In this document: positions 9,716-19,150 of the stretch, in pieces
Layout: every line of letters starts with the position of its first letter
How positions within the stretch are numbered: position 1 is the first letter of the stretch
From: Desulfobacteraceae bacterium
Lineage (GTDB): Bacteria; Desulfobacterota; Desulfobacteria; Desulfobacterales; Desulfobacteraceae
Length of the DNA: 64,000 bases
Direction of reading: 5' to 3'
Assembly (NCBI GenBank): GCA_016744295.1
Contig: JADGEQ010000005.1
Coordinates: forward strand, 124,001-188,000
Notes under the pieces: model-generated
Told to the model about the DNA's origin: nothing
The model's database searches: none
The model's input: only the letters and a program-made list of their open reading frames with translations
Translations under genes and position numbers: made by a program

Positions 9716-10342
9716 TCACTGCATTATTAAATTGGTAAAATAAACATTTCTGACCATTGCCTTGGGGAAAATAGAATTTATTCCCTTGAGCAGCTCGTAT
9801 TTCAATTGAATCTTGCCTGCCGGATTTCTTAATTCAAGCCATTTCATTTCCCGAATCTGCCCCATGATAATTGTTCTGATTCTGTCCTGGACTGAATATA
9901 CCTGCTTTCGATAACGGTGGTCGATTAATTCCAGAGAGATGTTAACACTGATAAGCCCCATGGCAGAATCGGTTTTCAAACTGATACGCTCAAAGGGCTC
10001 AAGCACAACGATATCCTCAAAAACAATCTCATCCACAATATCGGATCTGTCCGCGCCATCTTCCCCCCGGACCCCTTGCTCAGCAGCGCTATTTTCACCG
10101 GCAAGAGAGGCTTCTTCCGAGGTCCCCCGAAGCAAAAAAAACCAAATGCCCCCGAGTGTACCCACCAAAACAAGGCCAACCACCAGAATTAAAAGAAGCC
10201 TTTTTTTGCTGCCCAGCAGTCTTTTAACAAATGATTTTCTTTCCGATGATCCCCGAGGCTCCCGGACAATTTCCGGTGTCTCGTCTTCCATATCATCTTC
10301 CATTTCTTCCAGCAGATCTTTCGTCAAAATATCTCCCAACAC
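9716..10342 (-). CDS. fliL: FliL, flagellar basal body-associated protein
   Basis: A 208-residue protein: an acidic cytoplasmic N-terminus, one membrane helix at about residues 48-70 (RLLLILVVGLVLVGTLGGIWFFL) and a periplasmic stomatin-like FliL domain. FliL supports stator function and torque. It is the first gene of the long fliL-to-fliA unit and follows a sigma-54 promoter. Confidence 0.92.
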   Translation of the reverse strand: MLGDILTKDLLEEMEDDMEDETPEIVREPRGSSERKSFVKRLLGSKKRLLLILVVGLVLVGTLGGIWFFLLRGTSEEASLAGENSAAEQGVRGEDGADRSDIVDEIVFEDIVVLEPFERISLKTDSAMGLISVNISLELIDHRYRKQVYSVQDRIRTIIMGQIREMKWLELRNPAGKIQLKYELLKGINSIFPKAMVRNVYFTNLIMQ

Positions 10343-10387
10343 TTTGCTCTTGGTTCTTTAAGCTTTATCTGTGCTTGATCTGTAGAA

Positions 10388-10404
10388 TGCAACCCCTATG
10401 CCAA
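10388..10404 (-). promoter_or_regulatory. Sigma-54 promoter of the fliL-fliA operon
   Basis: On the minus strand the site reads TGGCAT, five bases, TTGCA. It matches the -24 GG / -12 GC consensus with exact spacing. It sits about 45 bases before the fliL start codon, just where a class II/III flagellar promoter would be expected. The activator (FlrC/FleQ type) is not in this window. Confidence 0.8.
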
Positions 10405-10511
10405 GTCCATGTTTTTTTTATAAGGCTCCTGCCAGCGCTCGGGATGAATGCCCCCGTTCAATAAGGATTATAGGAGGAGTTGGAGAAATTTGCAAAATAT
10501 TTTATGAAAAG

Positions 10512-10560
10512 AAAAAAACCAAGAACAGATGACCGGGGCCATCTGTTTCGGTTTTTTTTA
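10512..10560 (-). terminator. Rho-independent terminator after flgE
   Basis: An inverted repeat (AACAGATG / CATCTGTT around an eight-base loop) is flanked by runs of A on one side and T on the other. It is therefore a terminator in either direction. On the minus strand it ends the fliK-flgD-flgE unit before the fliL promoter. Confidence 0.8.
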
Positions 10561-10628
10561 AAAAAAGAGTGTCGGAAAAAAGTAATAATCGTCATCATAT
10601 TGGCGGTTCACTTCAGAACCGATACAGA

Positions 10629-13460
10629 TTATCGTTTCATCTGAATAACCGTGGACATCATATCATCAACTGTGGTGATTGTTTTGGAATTTGCCTGGAA
10701 TCCTCTCTGGTTGGTAATCAGGGCAACAAATTCTTCGGAGATGTCCACATTGGACATCTCAAGAGAGTTGGGAGCAATGGTACCCAGACCGTTTTCTCCC
10801 GGCTTATTTGTGATGGCGCTACCACTATCCCGGGTTTCACTATACAAATTTCCGCCCTCACTGTTCAACCCGTAATTATTCAAAAATTTTGCCAGGCCAA
10901 CCCTGAAAAGCGGAATCAATTGTCCGTTGGAATAGATCCCGGTGATAATACCGTCCGAGGCCACATCAACACCCTGGAGGTCACCTGCCGAATAACCGTT
11001 GGCATCCTGAAATACCGTTGACGAAGATTTTGCATATTGGGTGGTGGACAGGGAATCATTTTCAAAATTAATCCCGTTAAACATGGTTCCCAGGTCAAGC
11101 TTTATATCCGTTTCAGTGGTGCCGTAATCCCCCCCTAAAAAATCGGTTGTAAAACTATAATACCCGGTTTGTTCTATGTCATTTTTATCGATTTGAGTCC
11201 ATGCGGTTGAGCCAAGTATATTAAAATCAATTTCAGATCTGCCTAGATAAGGGCTTGTATTTACCGCAGAGGATAGGGAATTAGCAAACACAAATCTGAT
11301 ATCATCATTATCAGATTCATTTCCCGAGCCATCAAGGTCAATAATGGCTTCGGTCTGATCTCCCTTTAAGGTAGCATTTGCGTATTCAGCCGGCGGGACA
11401 TCAGGATCTGTATCAAAGGTATAATTATAATCATTGCCAGCAGCAAAGGCGAGCATACCGGCAGTGGGATTAATGGTGATATCTCTTATATTGTCCCCGT
11501 TAAAATCAATACCAAAGGCATTGGCGCCTGAAGTGGCCGCCCCTGCCACTATTGTTGCCTCTGAATACTCTTCGTTGGGTGTGGGGTCCATGGTAAAGGC
11601 AATGGATTGTCCTGCAGATGCGGCTGTCAATTCGCTTCCAAAGGTATATTCAATGGTTGCTGCGCCTGTCGATGCGCCAGCAGCCGTGCCGTACCAGATA
11701 TCAAAAACAACATTTGTTTCGGTGCTTGCGGTTGTATTGATGACAATTTTTTCATTGGCCACTCCTGAAGATGTCACTGCCACAGCAGCTGATGATAAAG
11801 ACCATTCAGTTCCCAGCCAAAACAATTTCGGAGTTCCCACGGTTGCATAGGCCCCTTCTGTTCCTGGAGCTACAACCGCCATGGAGGGGGTGTTTGAGGA
11901 GGCAAATGAGTAGACATTGGTAAAATCAGCCGCTTTTACATCATCATTCCAATCCCAGGTCCCGCTCCCGCCGTCATACCTCACATTTATATCCTCGGCA
12001 ACCATGGACAGCTCGCCCACATTATCAATAACCCAGGTGGCTGCTGTTGTCATGGCTACGGCAGCACCTGCTGAATCGGTCATTGACGCTGATAACAGCG
12101 TCCCGGATGCTTCGGCAACAGCCGGATTGCTCCAAAACCATTTTCCTGCATTATTGGCCCCGGCATTGGGATTCCAGATAAGGCCCAAACCTGAGGAATC
12201 GGTTGTCATAACACTGGGATCATTGATTTCAAATTCTGTATTATTGGTGGCAGTGTCCCCAAAATAACTAGTTCCGTCAACTTTCTGGAGATGGAGCGAA
12301 TTTGGATCATTTATGTCAAACCCGAAGGTGTCCCCTGCCACGGCAGCCTGATCAAGTTTTATGATAAGATCCGGATCAGTCTCTGTCGTAGAATTCAGGA
12401 CCAGGCGGATTTCCTGGTCATCAGAATAAACAACTGTGGCAAAAGGATAGTTAGGCGGTTTGTCTTGTGGTCCAATGGGGAGGGTATTATCGATATCCAC
12501 AAAATCCCATGAAGACCCGTCAAACTCAAAATCAAACCCATAGCCATCGGATGCCAGTTCATCATAATTAATAATATCATAATGAATACTGTCTGTTGTA
12601 TTTACACCATTGGCCTCGAAATTTCCCAGACGACCGGTAAATTTACTCATGGTCAAATCAAGGATATCACCGCTGCTCTGGCTGAACAGAATAGTTCCCT
12701 TTGCCAGCAACCCCTCGCTGTCTGTTCCCTGGACCAAATCTCGCTGATCCTCTTCTGGATTACAGGTGATAATATATTCCCACTCTGTGCCTGATTTTTT
12801 ATCATAATAGATGGAGACATCGTGGGTGCTTCCAAGGGCATCATACACCTTAACCACTGTCTGGTACTCATAATTATTAGATGCCATATAGGTATCTTCA
12901 CCGCTGTCCCAATTATTGGAAAGAACCCGTGATTTACTTTGGGAATCAGCATCAAGATTGGTTATGGCGGTAATTTCTGTGCTGGTTTTGGGGGGGTTTG
13001 TAAATGCCTTTAAAACAATATCATTAATTGACCCCACATCATCCCCTGTCTCTTCATCAAGTCCCCAGCCCTGGACAACATACCCTTCCGGGTTTACCAG
13101 TTCTCCCTCTTTATTAAAGAAAAAATTTCCCGCCCGGGTGTAAAAGGTATTTTGAGTACCTGACTGACGCATGACAAAAAAGCCGTCACCGCCAATGGAG
13201 AGATCGGTGGTATTCCCGGTGGATTCAAAAGACCCCTGGGCAAAGTTCTGGGAAACATCCCCCACTGACATACCCCGTCCTACCTGATCGGTACCGCCCT
13301 GGGTGGCAACATTCTCGTACAAGGTGTCCGCAAATGTTGCTCTACCCTTTTTATAACCAACCGTATTTAAATTGGCAATATTATTACCGGTAACCTGTAA
13401 TGCGTTGCCCATATTTTTCAAACCGCTGGTACCTGTAAATAATGAACTGGATAATGACAT
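10629..13460 (-). CDS. flgE: FlgE, flagellar hook protein (large insertion)
   Basis: A 943-residue hook protein, about twice the usual 400-500. The ends are canonical: the N-terminal Fla_bb_rod segment (SLFTGTSGLKNMGNALQVTG) with the hook-D0/D1 motif near residue 90 (GNTTDLSIGGDGFFVM), and the C-terminal SNVDISEEFVALITNQRGFQ. Between about residues 200 and 770 lies a long Ala/Thr/Asp-rich, surface-type region without recognisable repeats. This is probably an expanded exposed hook domain. CAGGAG precedes the ATG. Last gene of the fliK-flgD-flgE unit. Confidence 0.95.
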   Translation of the reverse strand: MSLSSSLFTGTSGLKNMGNALQVTGNNIANLNTVGYKKGRATFADTLYENVATQGGTDQVGRGMSVGDVSQNFAQGSFESTGNTTDLSIGGDGFFVMRQSGTQNTFYTRAGNFFFNKEGELVNPEGYVVQGWGLDEETGDDVGSINDIVLKAFTNPPKTSTEITAITNLDADSQSKSRVLSNNWDSGEDTYMASNNYEYQTVVKVYDALGSTHDVSIYYDKKSGTEWEYIITCNPEEDQRDLVQGTDSEGLLAKGTILFSQSSGDILDLTMSKFTGRLGNFEANGVNTTDSIHYDIINYDELASDGYGFDFEFDGSSWDFVDIDNTLPIGPQDKPPNYPFATVVYSDDQEIRLVLNSTTETDPDLIIKLDQAAVAGDTFGFDINDPNSLHLQKVDGTSYFGDTATNNTEFEINDPSVMTTDSSGLGLIWNPNAGANNAGKWFWSNPAVAEASGTLLSASMTDSAGAAVAMTTAATWVIDNVGELSMVAEDINVRYDGGSGTWDWNDDVKAADFTNVYSFASSNTPSMAVVAPGTEGAYATVGTPKLFWLGTEWSLSSAAVAVTSSGVANEKIVINTTASTETNVVFDIWYGTAAGASTGAATIEYTFGSELTAASAGQSIAFTMDPTPNEEYSEATIVAGAATSGANAFGIDFNGDNIRDITINPTAGMLAFAAGNDYNYTFDTDPDVPPAEYANATLKGDQTEAIIDLDGSGNESDNDDIRFVFANSLSSAVNTSPYLGRSEIDFNILGSTAWTQIDKNDIEQTGYYSFTTDFLGGDYGTTETDIKLDLGTMFNGINFENDSLSTTQYAKSSSTVFQDANGYSAGDLQGVDVASDGIITGIYSNGQLIPLFRVGLAKFLNNYGLNSEGGNLYSETRDSGSAITNKPGENGLGTIAPNSLEMSNVDISEEFVALITNQRGFQANSKTITTVDDMMSTVIQMKR

Positions 13461-13514
13461 AGTCTCTCTCCTGTGCTTATATAAAACGCAACATAACCCT
13501 GCTGGTTCTCATGT

Positions 13515-14621
13515 CTAATTAACTGCTGTGATGGAAGAAATAGCGACCAGTCGCCCGGTATCCTTGAGTTCAAGGTACTGGCTTCCATTGGCATATTTAA
13601 TCCCGGACACCTCTTCGGAAACAGGTGTTTTGGCTGTTCCCGATTCTGTTTGAACCGTATAATAATACAATCCGTCAGCCACCGCATGTCCGTCTTCACC
13701 GGTGGCATTCCAAAGAACCGTATTTTCACCCGCCTTAGAAAATGCCTCGTCAAGGGTAAGGGTCTGGACCAGTTGATCCCAGGGATCATATATTTTTATG
13801 GTAGCGGCTTCTGGCTGCTGAAGCATAAAACCGATGGCTTCTCCGGACAGCACTCCGTCTTCAACAGAAAGAATCGGTTTATCCGTACTGACGGTCCGGC
13901 CAAGATAACTTAATATTGACTCTGGATTCTGGCTATTGTCGTCAACATTTGCCACAGACGTCAAGGAATTGGGATCAATCAGAACCCCCTGAACCACCAG
14001 GTATGGATTCCCATTGCTGTAGGCGATACCGTCAACCGTGCCGGTGACATTGGTGGGCAATTCCTCGTATCCGCTGCCCGCATTGGCCAGAACCTGATAT
14101 TTATAGGTTCCGTCACCCACAGCCTTCCCCTCTTTATCCGTACCATCCCATTTGACAAGCTGGACACCGGAAGCCTTTGTTCCCTCATAAAGGGTTTTGA
14201 TTGTTTCACCGGAAGCATCGGTAATGTTAATAATAACATCTGCATTTTGAGATAAATTGAAAAACCCGCCGGACACCGCTCCGTTTTCCACCTGCATGGA
14301 ATCAACGTTGCCAGATACCTGCTTGCCCAGATATGACATCAGATCTTTTTCCGAGTCAGAGGAAGAGGCTTTTGCCAGGCTCTCCATGGAGGTATTCAGA
14401 TTCATGAGCTGTTCCAATTGTGAAAACTGGGCCAGCTGTGAAGAAAAGTCAGTACCATCCATGGGATTTAAGGGATCCTGGTTCTGAAGCTGGGCAACCA
14501 GCATGGTCAAGAAGGCGTCCGTGCCCAGGGCATCAGCTCTTTCCGCTTTTTCATTGTCAGTGGTCTGGTATGAATTGGTAAGGGCATCAAGTGATGCATT
14601 TCCCGTTGATGTTATTGCCAT
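13515..14621 (-). CDS. flgD: FlgD, hook cap/scaffold protein with duplicated C-terminal module
   Basis: A 368-residue FlgD, long for the family (about 220). The conserved N-terminus DAFLTMLVAQLQNQDPLNPM (residues 35-54) identifies it. The FlgD Ig-like/Tudor-like module then occurs twice, at about 95-223 and 236-368. Both copies begin with SYLG(K/R) followed by a V(E/D)(N/D)G(A/V)(V/L)SG motif and end with a similar (G/S)I.Y.NG..YL segment. FlgD caps the growing hook. It lies between fliK (12-base gap) and flgE. Confidence 0.95.
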   Translation of the reverse strand: MAITSTGNASLDALTNSYQTTDNEKAERADALGTDAFLTMLVAQLQNQDPLNPMDGTDFSSQLAQFSQLEQLMNLNTSMESLAKASSSDSEKDLMSYLGKQVSGNVDSMQVENGAVSGGFFNLSQNADVIINITDASGETIKTLYEGTKASGVQLVKWDGTDKEGKAVGDGTYKYQVLANAGSGYEELPTNVTGTVDGIAYSNGNPYLVVQGVLIDPNSLTSVANVDDNSQNPESILSYLGRTVSTDKPILSVEDGVLSGEAIGFMLQQPEAATIKIYDPWDQLVQTLTLDEAFSKAGENTVLWNATGEDGHAVADGLYYYTVQTESGTAKTPVSEEVSGIKYANGSQYLELKDTGRLVAISSITAVN

Positions 14622-14633
14622 GGTTTTTCTCCT

Positions 14634-16379
14634 TTATGCAACAAAATGGTATGATCCATCCTGGATTGTGCTATCCAAATTGCCCGCATTCAGTCCTTCC
14701 ATGTTAATGGAATCAAATAAATTCTTTTCTTTATTCCGATTTTTCCCATTGGAATCGCCGGATTGATTTTTTGCATCGGTATAGGATTGTCTAAAATCAG
14801 AGTTCATGTCCACATCAAATTTATCAAGGCTGATGCCGGCTGTTGCCAGCACGGTCTTGAGCTCGTTCACGTGGGAAGCTAAAATATCTTTGGCAACGTG
14901 GTTTTCAGTTGTAATACTCACCTTCATACTGTTTCCCACATTGTCTATGGTGATGGTAAGCCGCCCGAGTTCTGCCGGTTTCAACTGAATTTTCAGGGTA
15001 CTTTCCCCCTGGTTTACGGCCCTGATAATACTTTTTTCCACCTGGTGTATCACATGGGTAGGCATATTTCTAAAGGTTGCCTTTGCTTTTAAAGGGCTCC
15101 CAAGGGAATCGGTTTTGCCATCCGATGGGCCAACCTGAAGCGATTCTCCTGTCTTGGCAGAATCCAACTTGGAACCCTTTATTATCTCTTCCAAATCCTT
15201 GACCCGGGAGCCGGAATCAATGGAAGCCACGGATTTACCAGTTAAAGCAGATTCAAATTCTTTGAAAAACTCCTCTGATTTTATAGCGGTTTCCAGCGGT
15301 TCCTGGGAAAACAAACCGTTTTTAATCGGGGTATGCTTATCTGGAATCAATAGCTCATTTTTAAACTGATCTTTTATTTGTTCCTGGGAAAATTCAGGCA
15401 ACCCTGTTTTTTTAGATTGAATTTCAATCTGTTTGAAAAGCGAATCGATCAAACTATTAGAAGATTCCTTAACCCCGCCATCCGCCTGTTTGCCGAGCCC
15501 GGCAAGATCATCTGCCTGCTTTTTGGCGTTAAGAATTTTTTCTTTCCGATTTTCCAGGGAAACGAGCAAATCCCCAAGGCCCAGCTGGGATGTTGTAGTT
15601 TCAGGCAGACCAAGCCCCAATTGCTCAAGAAGCATTGAAAAAGAGGTATCCCCCTCCTGGGTTTGAAACGATTGACCGGTATGAACTGATTGGGTTTCAA
15701 TGGACTTGAGATGTTCAATGATAACATCAAGGCTGATTCCCTTTTCTCCCCTGTCTGCTCCGGACACAATCTGGTTAACCCTATCCTTGGGAAGGCCCAA
15801 TGAATTAAGGAGAGAAGTTAGAAAAGGCAGACTTGATGCGCCCACAAGGGCTTCATCATCCAGGACTTCCTCTTCAATATCTGTGGAAAGTTTAAAAAGG
15901 CTGTCCATCACATCCTTAAGATTTAACGTTTTGTCCTTGGCCTTTTCGGACAACCCGGACATCAACTCCTCAACCTCCCCTGGTTCAAACCCAGCTTTTA
16001 ACAGTATTTTTTTCAAGGTATCCAACCCGTCAGCATCAAGGGAGGCATTGCCCAAATCACCTCCGGACAATTCTAAAAACAGATCCTGTAATTTTGAAAG
16101 CAAGGGCAGCCCTTGCGCCTGATCCATTTCATCTGAAAAAAACTTTTTTGCCTTATCCAGGGTTCCTTGTTTGCCGGCAACATTCATTCCAGAGGCTGTT
16201 GATTTGGCGGAAACTGCATCTTGTGCACTTCTGGCATCCTTAATTACCTGCTTAAGATTATCTGCAAACATAGAAGGCCGGGATTTTGAGCTATCCAATT
16301 GGGCACTCCCCTCTGGGAATGCATCTGCCTGGAGCAGGTTTGAAAACGCATTGTTTATGTCGGCAAAGGTCAAATTCAT
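14634..16379 (-). CDS. fliK: FliK, hook-length control protein
   Basis: A 581-residue protein. The first ~430 residues are low-complexity and rich in Ser, Lys, Asp and Leu, as in FliK molecular rulers. The C-terminal Flg_hook domain is clear (LKIQLKPAELGRLTITIDN, followed by MKVSITTENHVAKDIL). It controls hook length through FlhB. It is the first gene after a sigma-54 promoter, and its position next to flgD and flgE supports the call. Confidence 0.93.
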   Translation of the reverse strand: MNLTFADINNAFSNLLQADAFPEGSAQLDSSKSRPSMFADNLKQVIKDARSAQDAVSAKSTASGMNVAGKQGTLDKAKKFFSDEMDQAQGLPLLSKLQDLFLELSGGDLGNASLDADGLDTLKKILLKAGFEPGEVEELMSGLSEKAKDKTLNLKDVMDSLFKLSTDIEEEVLDDEALVGASSLPFLTSLLNSLGLPKDRVNQIVSGADRGEKGISLDVIIEHLKSIETQSVHTGQSFQTQEGDTSFSMLLEQLGLGLPETTTSQLGLGDLLVSLENRKEKILNAKKQADDLAGLGKQADGGVKESSNSLIDSLFKQIEIQSKKTGLPEFSQEQIKDQFKNELLIPDKHTPIKNGLFSQEPLETAIKSEEFFKEFESALTGKSVASIDSGSRVKDLEEIIKGSKLDSAKTGESLQVGPSDGKTDSLGSPLKAKATFRNMPTHVIHQVEKSIIRAVNQGESTLKIQLKPAELGRLTITIDNVGNSMKVSITTENHVAKDILASHVNELKTVLATAGISLDKFDVDMNSDFRQSYTDAKNQSGDSNGKNRNKEKNLFDSINMEGLNAGNLDSTIQDGSYHFVA

Positions 16380-16436
16380 GGGCCACCTTTAATTAATTTT
16401 CTTCTTGATACTTTTCGATACTTTTATATACAAATT

Positions 16437-16452
16437 AGCAATGTTCATGCCA
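16437..16452 (-). promoter_or_regulatory. Sigma-54 promoter of the fliK-flgD-flgE operon
   Basis: The minus strand reads TGGCAT, five bases, TTGCT, about 58 bases before the fliK ATG. Spacing and the invariant GG and GC pairs match the sigma-54 consensus. It lies in a 324-base gap that also holds the divergent promoter of the PBP gene; nothing else was recognised there. Confidence 0.78.
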
Positions 16453-16633
16453 CAAAACTGACAAAGAAAATTTATTTTTAAAATCAGATAGTTGAACAAA
16501 ATTATTCTTTTTTACAGCATAGATTTATCCAGATATTTGGAATATATTTCCGTATCAGAAATAAGTCGGGGGGAAAATATTACCCAACCATTTTCAGATA
16601 TTCAATCCATCTTGCACTGGACCGCCATTCTTA

Positions 16634-16662
16634 TTGCCATATGATAAGTTATCTGATAATAA
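16634..16662 (+). promoter_or_regulatory. Probable sigma-70 promoter of the PBP1A gene
   Basis: TTGCCA, a 17-base spacer and TAATAA give a -35/-10 pair of the housekeeping type. It ends about 40 bases before the ATG of the downstream penicillin-binding protein gene. AGGG lies about six bases before that ATG. Confidence 0.5.
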
Positions 16663-16703
16663 ACAGTTGAAAATAATCGCTTCCACTAAAATTCCAGGGT
16701 GTT

Positions 16704-19109
16704 ATGGCAAATACAAAAAGCAAATCCGAAGTTCTGAAGAAAAGAGAAAAAAAGAAAAAAAAAAACCTGATTTTCACTTTTTTTAAATGGAGCCTTATAA
16801 GTGTTGTTATACTGACCCTTTTAGGGAGCGCAGGAGTTACCGGGCTCTTCTTCTACCTGAAACAGGACCTGCCCAAGATCAACACTTTAAATGATTACCG
16901 TCCGGCAACGGTTACCAATGTTTTTTCAGATGACGGACGAAAGATTGGAGAATTTTACAAGGAACGGCGGATTGTCATTCCCCTTTCTGAAATGCCAGAA
17001 AATCTCATCAACGCCTTTGTTGCGGCGGAAGACTCAAGATTCCGGACACATCCTGGAATTGACATCAAGTCCATAATCAGGGCATTTATTAAAAATTTCC
17101 AGGCCGGCACCATTGTCCAGGGAGGCAGCACCATCACCCAGCAGGTGACCAAATCTTTTTTGCTGACCCCGGAAAGAACCTACAAGCGAAAAATCAAAGA
17201 AGCCCTGCTGGCCTACCAGATTGAAAAAAAGTTTACCAAAGATGAAATTCTCTATCTGTATTTGAATCAGATTTATCTGGGTCATGGTGCCCATGGGGTT
17301 GAGGCGGCCTCTGAAAATTATTTTGGCAAACACACAAAAGACCTAAGCCTTGCAGAATGCGCTATGCTGGCCGGGCTTCCCCAGGCCCCGAGCCGGTATT
17401 CCCCCTTTAGATTCCCCGACCGGGCAAAACAGCGTCAGATTTACACCCTCAACCGGATGAAAGAAGAGGGAATGATCTCCAATCTATTGGTGACAGAAGC
17501 CATCGATATGAAGTTGGATATCAAACCCAGAAAAAACTGGTTCATCGAACGGGTCCCCTGCTATACAGAACATGTACGCCGGTATGTTGAAAAAAAATAT
17601 GGAAAGGACGTCCTGTACAACCAGGGCCTCAACATCCATACAGCTGTCAACTTAGAACTGCAGAAAATTGGACGAAATGCTGTTGTAAAAGGATTGATAG
17701 CCCTTGATCAGCGAACCGGATACAGGGGCCCTGTTAAAAACATTTCCGCACTCCAGGTGGAAAGTTTTTCCCGGGGGGTGGCACAACAGATGACCGGCAA
17801 TCTTCTTGAAAAAGAGACTATCTACCAGGGGGTCGTTCTTTCAGTGGACGACGAAAATAAAGTAACCCGGATCAGGGTCGGAAACTTTTACGGCCTTATC
17901 CCGTTAAAAACCATGACCTGGGCCAGAAAACCTGACACAGCGGTAGCCTATTACGAGTCTGGCGTTAAAAACCCGTCCCAGGTGTTTAAATGGGGAGATG
18001 TCATCCTTGTAAAAGTGGTTGATGAAGTGGTGGAGGATAATGAATATGAATTTGCCCTGTACCAGGAACCCGTTGCCCAATCTGCGCTATTGAGCATTGA
18101 AGCGGAAACCGGCCATGTGAAAGCCATGATCGGTGGAAGAGACTATAGAAACAGCCAGTTTAACCGGGCATACCAGTCACGGCGGCAGCCTGGATCCGCA
18201 TTCAAACCCATCATCTATGCAGCTGCCCTGGACAAGGGGTATACTGCAGCCAGTGTGATTGTTGATTCTCCGGTTGTTTTTGAGGATACAAAAAGAGATT
18301 TTGTGTGGAAACCCCGTAACTACAAGGAAAAATTTTTCGGAGACACCCTTTTCAGGGACGCCCTTGTAAAATCACGGAATGTGGTCACCATCAAAATTCT
18401 CCAGGATATCGGCATTGAATATACCATTGATTATGCCCGGAAACTTGGCATCACCTCGGATATCAGCCACGATCTATCCATTGCCCTGGGTTCTTCAGGA
18501 TTATCCCTTCTGGAGCTTGTGAATGCCTATTCTGTTTTTTCAAACCTGGGATACTTGATTGAGCCGGTATTTATAACCAAAATCTATGACCGGGACGGAA
18601 CCCTGGTGGAATCCTCCAAACTTGTCCGGAAAAAAGTAATTGATATGAGCACCGCCTATATCATGACCAGCATAATGGAGAGTGTTGTCAAATCGGGGAC
18701 CGGAAGGCGGGTGAAGGCATTAAAACGCCCGGTGGCCGGCAAGACAGGTACCACCAACAATTTATTTGATGCCTGGTTTCTAGGATATACCCCAAGATAC
18801 ACCACAGGCGTATGGGTGGGTCTTGACCAGGAAGCCCCCCTGGGCAAGGGAGAAACCGGCTCCAGAGCGGCCAGTCCCATTTGGCTAAACTATATGCAGA
18901 ACGCCTTAAAGGGCAGGCCTGCCCGCACCTTTAACGTACCCGAGGGAATCGTTTTTGCTAAAATTGACGCAAAAACAGGACTGTTGCCCATAGAAGAATC
19001 TGAAAACACCTTATTTGAATGTTTCAAGGAGGGCACCCTCCCCACCGAGTATACCCAAAAACCCAATGCAGCATCAGGGTCTGAAGATCTTTTCAAAGAA
19101 GGGATCTAA
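16704..19109 (+). CDS. mrcA: Class A penicillin-binding protein 1A
   Basis: An 801-residue bifunctional peptidoglycan glycosyltransferase/transpeptidase. A Lys-rich cytoplasmic N-terminus and one membrane helix (about 26-50) precede the GT51 domain, with catalytic Glu109 in the EDSRF motif and the GGSTITQQ motif. An OB-like insert separates it from the transpeptidase domain, which shows SAFK (Ser498/Lys501), SRN and KTGTT motifs. The insert (PBP1A type) supports mrcA over mrcB. It is monocistronic and separates the flagellar block from the next minus-strand operon. Confidence 0.93.
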   Translation: MANTKSKSEVLKKREKKKKKNLIFTFFKWSLISVVILTLLGSAGVTGLFFYLKQDLPKINTLNDYRPATVTNVFSDDGRKIGEFYKERRIVIPLSEMPENLINAFVAAEDSRFRTHPGIDIKSIIRAFIKNFQAGTIVQGGSTITQQVTKSFLLTPERTYKRKIKEALLAYQIEKKFTKDEILYLYLNQIYLGHGAHGVEAASENYFGKHTKDLSLAECAMLAGLPQAPSRYSPFRFPDRAKQRQIYTLNRMKEEGMISNLLVTEAIDMKLDIKPRKNWFIERVPCYTEHVRRYVEKKYGKDVLYNQGLNIHTAVNLELQKIGRNAVVKGLIALDQRTGYRGPVKNISALQVESFSRGVAQQMTGNLLEKETIYQGVVLSVDDENKVTRIRVGNFYGLIPLKTMTWARKPDTAVAYYESGVKNPSQVFKWGDVILVKVVDEVVEDNEYEFALYQEPVAQSALLSIEAETGHVKAMIGGRDYRNSQFNRAYQSRRQPGSAFKPIIYAAALDKGYTAASVIVDSPVVFEDTKRDFVWKPRNYKEKFFGDTLFRDALVKSRNVVTIKILQDIGIEYTIDYARKLGITSDISHDLSIALGSSGLSLLELVNAYSVFSNLGYLIEPVFITKIYDRDGTLVESSKLVRKKVIDMSTAYIMTSIMESVVKSGTGRRVKALKRPVAGKTGTTNNLFDAWFLGYTPRYTTGVWVGLDQEAPLGKGETGSRAASPIWLNYMQNALKGRPARTFNVPEGIVFAKIDAKTGLLPIEESENTLFECFKEGTLPTEYTQKPNAASGSEDLFKEGI

Positions 19110-19150
19110 TCCCCTATAAAATCAGTTGCCCAAAAAACAACCCTGGCAAA

